This document shows, piece after piece, positions 61,818-64,000 of a stretch of DNA of 64,000 nt. The stretch comes from Agriotes lineatus (Eukaryota; Arthropoda; Insecta; Coleoptera; Elateridae): NCBI GenBank assembly GCA_940337035.1, contig CALNHX010002958.1:62001-126000 (forward strand), given 5' to 3'. Each line of letters opens with the position of its first letter. Positions within the stretch are counted from its first letter, which is position 1. The notes beneath the pieces were generated by a model. It was not told the origin of the DNA. It ran no database searches and was given only the letters and a program-made list of their open reading frames with translations. The position numbers and the translations under genes are program-made.

Positions 61818-63007
61818 TGTAATGTAGCATGCTGTGAGAATGCTTAATTATTTTCAATTAATATCAAGATATCAAAAGGGTATCATGTGATAACAAGTGT
61901 AAGAGAATAACGGGTGGCAGTAAATATTAGCAACCAAGAGGTTGTTTACAAGAGTTGAAAAGTTTCTATAATTTAAAGAATCTCAGTCAAAATATTCACA
62001 TTAAAGGTCTAATAATACCTTTAATTGTGAGGATATAATTCAAATTTGATACGTGTTAGTAAGAATAGCCTTCTGCATGATCAAATACTGACCAAGGGGT
62101 CAATATTATTCTTCACATAGTGAGTTGGAGATTTATAGAAGCCATTTCAAGTGGTCATTGGTGTACAAGCCATCAGTTTAGTGAGTGTTTGTGTGTGGCA
62201 TGCTGCAATACCGTTTTAAGAAAATATTAAACGGTCAAGTCTGTCTACAACGAGCTTTTATGGGTCCTCATCATCTCCAAGTAGGTGTTTGACGACTTCG
62301 ATCAGTGTGAAACTGATATTAGAACCACATCGCAAGTACGAGTTCGGCTGTTGAAGGTTAGTGTATTATAGTAGCAGTTTGGATACGGCAAATTTAGAAT
62401 TTAAAACTTGTATTTAGATTTAGAGAATCTTAGAATATTAAGTTTTCTAAATTAATATTGTGATTTGAGTACTCGACGGTTTCGATCTTTATAATTAGAA
62501 ATTTATCATTTTGGTCTAGTTATTTTTTAAAAAATTATTTAACCTCATTTACTGGAACTTTCATTTAATTAAATAATTTTGACAACTTTAATCTGACTAT
62601 TAATTTGTAATGTCAATTCAAACGTTTAATACACTATAACAGTTAATTAGATTCAAACGCAAGTACTAAGAGTGTGATTTAAATAATCAAATTGATATTT
62701 ATTTGGTCATTCAAAGTACAATTCATTAATACAGTTTATATTTGACATTAACTCATTCAGCTGGGAAGTAAAGAGAGTCTCAGTTGCTAAATAAGCTGGC
62801 TAGCCGAGGTATATTTAAACGTGACATAATTTCAGAGTCAATTATGAAAGTATGAGATATGTCAATATATGATTCAGTTGAAACCAACAAGGTAAGTGAG
62901 AATTATATATATTATTATTGATATTACTTCTGTGAATTAAGCAAACAGGGTAGATATCATTAGTTTTTATTATACATAAAAAATCCTACAAAAGGGGTTG
63001 TGTAATA
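61818..63007 (+). repeat. 3' LTR
   Basis: Direct repeat of 46550-47737, starting TGTAATGTAGCATGCTGTG and ending GTTGTGTAATA. The stretch matching AATAAA of the 5' LTR reads CATAAAAAATCC here. The next bases, CCATCGATAGTCACTCCC, are RTE coding sequence on the minus strand. Confidence 0.92.
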
Positions 63008-63443
63008 CCATCGATAGTCACTCCCTTATTTTCCCACGTTAAAGTTTTGAATGCGGTGTTCTAGTACTGTTGTGAAGAGTTTTGGAGACATAGTGTCTCC
63101 CTGTCTAATTCCTCTTTCTATTCTTATTCTCTTAGTGTTGGTATGCAGTTTAACAGTTGTTGTTGCGTTTTCATAAGTATTATAGATAATATTGGAGTAT
63201 TGTTGGTCAATTATGAATTCTTTTAGTGCTCTTAGGATTGATACTAGTTCTACAGTATCGAACGCTTTTTGAAAGTCTACGGAAATTGCGTTTAAGAAAC
63301 GATTGTATTCCATAGTTTTTTCGATGAGGGTTTTGATACTTTGCAGATGGTCGTTGGTTCCGTAGCCAGAGCGGAAACCCGCTTGCTCTCTTGTTTGCTA
63401 GAAGTCCAATTTCTTCTCTAGTCTAGATTTGTTATATATCGCC
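63008..63443 (-). pseudogene. RTE-clade non-LTR reverse transcriptase fragment
   Basis: Read on the minus strand from 63443 it encodes SRLEKKLDF, then a stop (63398-63400) where a codon is expected. It continues with QTREQAGFRSGYGTNDHL, AISVDFQKAFDTVE, and RGIRQGDTMSPKLFTTVLE, the usual RTE-type order of RT blocks. Near 63050 the frame shifts by one base: the continuous frame hits a stop after NFNVGK, while the neighbouring frame reads WENKGVTIDG, the expected next segment. The YADD catalytic block, which should follow, is missing because the gypsy LTR begins. The 5' side is cut by the Jockey tail. It is a dead fragment of about 145 codons. Confidence 0.88.
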
Positions 63444-63622
63444 TTTTTTATTTTATTTTTATTTTTTATTAGGCTTTGTACCAGTTCAACAAAACAATTG
63501 TTATTCATGGTAGTGTTAAATGAAAACAACGAAATAATTACAATAACATAAAGGCAAGTATCACCTGCATAAACACTCACTTTGTTAGTTAGGTATTACA
63601 TATAATTATTTTTATGACACTG
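63444..63622 (-). other. Jockey-type element 3' UTR and A-rich tail
   Basis: Downstream of the Jockey stop on the minus strand, about 150 bp of AT-rich non-coding DNA lead to CTAATAAAAAATAAAAATAAA and an A-rich end at 63444-63470. This is the typical 3' terminus of a Jockey-clade retrotransposon. It meets the RTE coding sequence directly (AAAAAAGGCG), so the Jockey copy inserted into RTE or the two were joined by deletion. The matching target duplication would lie beyond the window. Confidence 0.7.
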
Positions 63623-64000
63623 CTAATCACTATCACTATCAGTTAAGTAGATATCTTGCGGTAGATTACGTTTCAATCGGGTATGAATTTGTCTTCGTCC
63701 TAGCCGATAGAATGCTGCACCTGGGCAATTGTTGATGTTCAGATGGAATGTTGTAGTTAACTTCTTGATATGCTCTGGGACGGTTGACATACCAAGTTCA
63801 AAATGAAGTTGTTTATTGGTGACATACCAAGGGGCATTAACTGCAATTCTAAGGATTTTGTTTTGTAAAGCTTGGATTCGATTTAGGTTTGCTTTTGACG
63901 TGTTTCCCCAAATTACACAGCCGTACAGAATTAACGGACGTATCAGAGATTTATAAAGTAGAGTAGTGCATTCTGCTTTTAAAGAAGATTTTTTGTTGAT
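63623..64000 (-). CDS. Jockey-clade non-LTR retrotransposon ORF2, C-terminal end (partial)
   Basis: Open on the minus strand from the window edge for 125 codons to TAG at 63623-63625, with no ATG inside because this is only the C-terminus. It reads LLYKSLIRPLILYGCVIWG, then NRIQALQNKILRIAVNAPWY and ELGMSTVPEHIKKL. This is the thumb/C-terminal region shared by insect Jockey-clade ORF2 proteins and related pseudogenes. It ends in an acidic DSDSD tail. The catalytic RT and the endonuclease lie outside the window. No stop or frameshift is seen in this part, so whether the copy is intact cannot be told. Confidence 0.85.
   Translation of the reverse strand: MNKKSSLKAECTTLLYKSLIRPLILYGCVIWGNTSKANLNRIQALQNKILRIAVNAPWYVTNKQLHFELGMSTVPEHIKKLTTTFHLNINNCPGAAFYRLGRRQIHTRLKRNLPQDIYLTDSDSD

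Larger units (their letters stand above)
46550..63007 (+). mobile_element. Ty3/gypsy LTR retrotransposon, defective, with nested insertion
   Basis: Bounded by direct repeats of about 1.19 kb (46550-47737 and 61818-63007). The internal order is gag, protease, reverse transcriptase, RNase H, integrase. RT before integrase places it in Ty3/gypsy (Metaviridae). An 8758-bp foldback-like element plus an 8-bp duplication lies inside gag; without it the element would be about 7.7 kb, a normal length. There is no env-like frame after integrase. The LTRs differ at roughly 40-50 positions by eye (about 4%), so the insertion is not recent. The flanks do not match each other: satellite on the left, RTE coding sequence on the right. 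Confidence 0.93.

Overview
The window is eukaryotic repeat DNA, most likely from an AT-rich arthropod (probably an insect) genome. I see no host gene. The evidence is about 46 kb of a 274-bp satellite, a Ty3/gypsy LTR retrotransposon, RTE and Jockey non-LTR fragments, a PIF/Harbinger MITE and foldback/TIR elements, with no bacterial-style gene packing. The order of the organism cannot be fixed from the sequence alone.

Layout. (1) 1-46549: a head-to-tail 274-bp satellite, about 167 monomers, running off the left edge. It is built from interleaved monomer types (A: 274 bp; B: 275 bp; C: a diverged type concentrated at the right edge) and shows multi-kilobase higher-order duplications. The clearest are two consecutive 13-monomer units of 3565 bp at 25561-32690, a repeated 3.0-3.3 kb unit in the first 7.3 kb, and a 4.2-4.5 kb block copied from about 5.0-9.5 kb to 12.7-16.9 kb. 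One non-autonomous PIF/Harbinger transposon (16895-17631) interrupts the array. (2) 46550-63007: a Ty3/gypsy LTR retrotransposon with 1.19-kb LTRs, gag, and a pol carrying protease, RT, RNase H and integrase. It is dead: gag is split by a large insertion, pol has one internal stop codon, and the integrase lacks its second catalytic aspartate. (3) 49241-57998, inside gag: an 8.76-kb foldback-like element whose arms are tandem ~15-bp units, flanked by an 8-bp target duplication. It carries further nested elements: a 378-bp MITE, a 160-bp near-perfect palindrome, a 5.9-kb TIR element filled with about 54 copies of a 106-bp satellite, and an unusual pair of interleaved inverted repeats. (4) 63008-64000: a broken RTE-type reverse transcriptase fragment and the 3' end of a Jockey-type element, both on the minus strand.

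The genes do not cooperate as a pathway. The window is a Russian-doll record of insertions at a satellite edge. The order that can be read is: RTE fragment, then the gypsy element (its 3' LTR now ends inside the RTE frame), then the foldback element into gag, with MITEs and the second satellite inside the foldback element. The gypsy element abuts the satellite on its left and RTE on its right with no matching target duplication, so recombination or an assembly join has occurred at one side.
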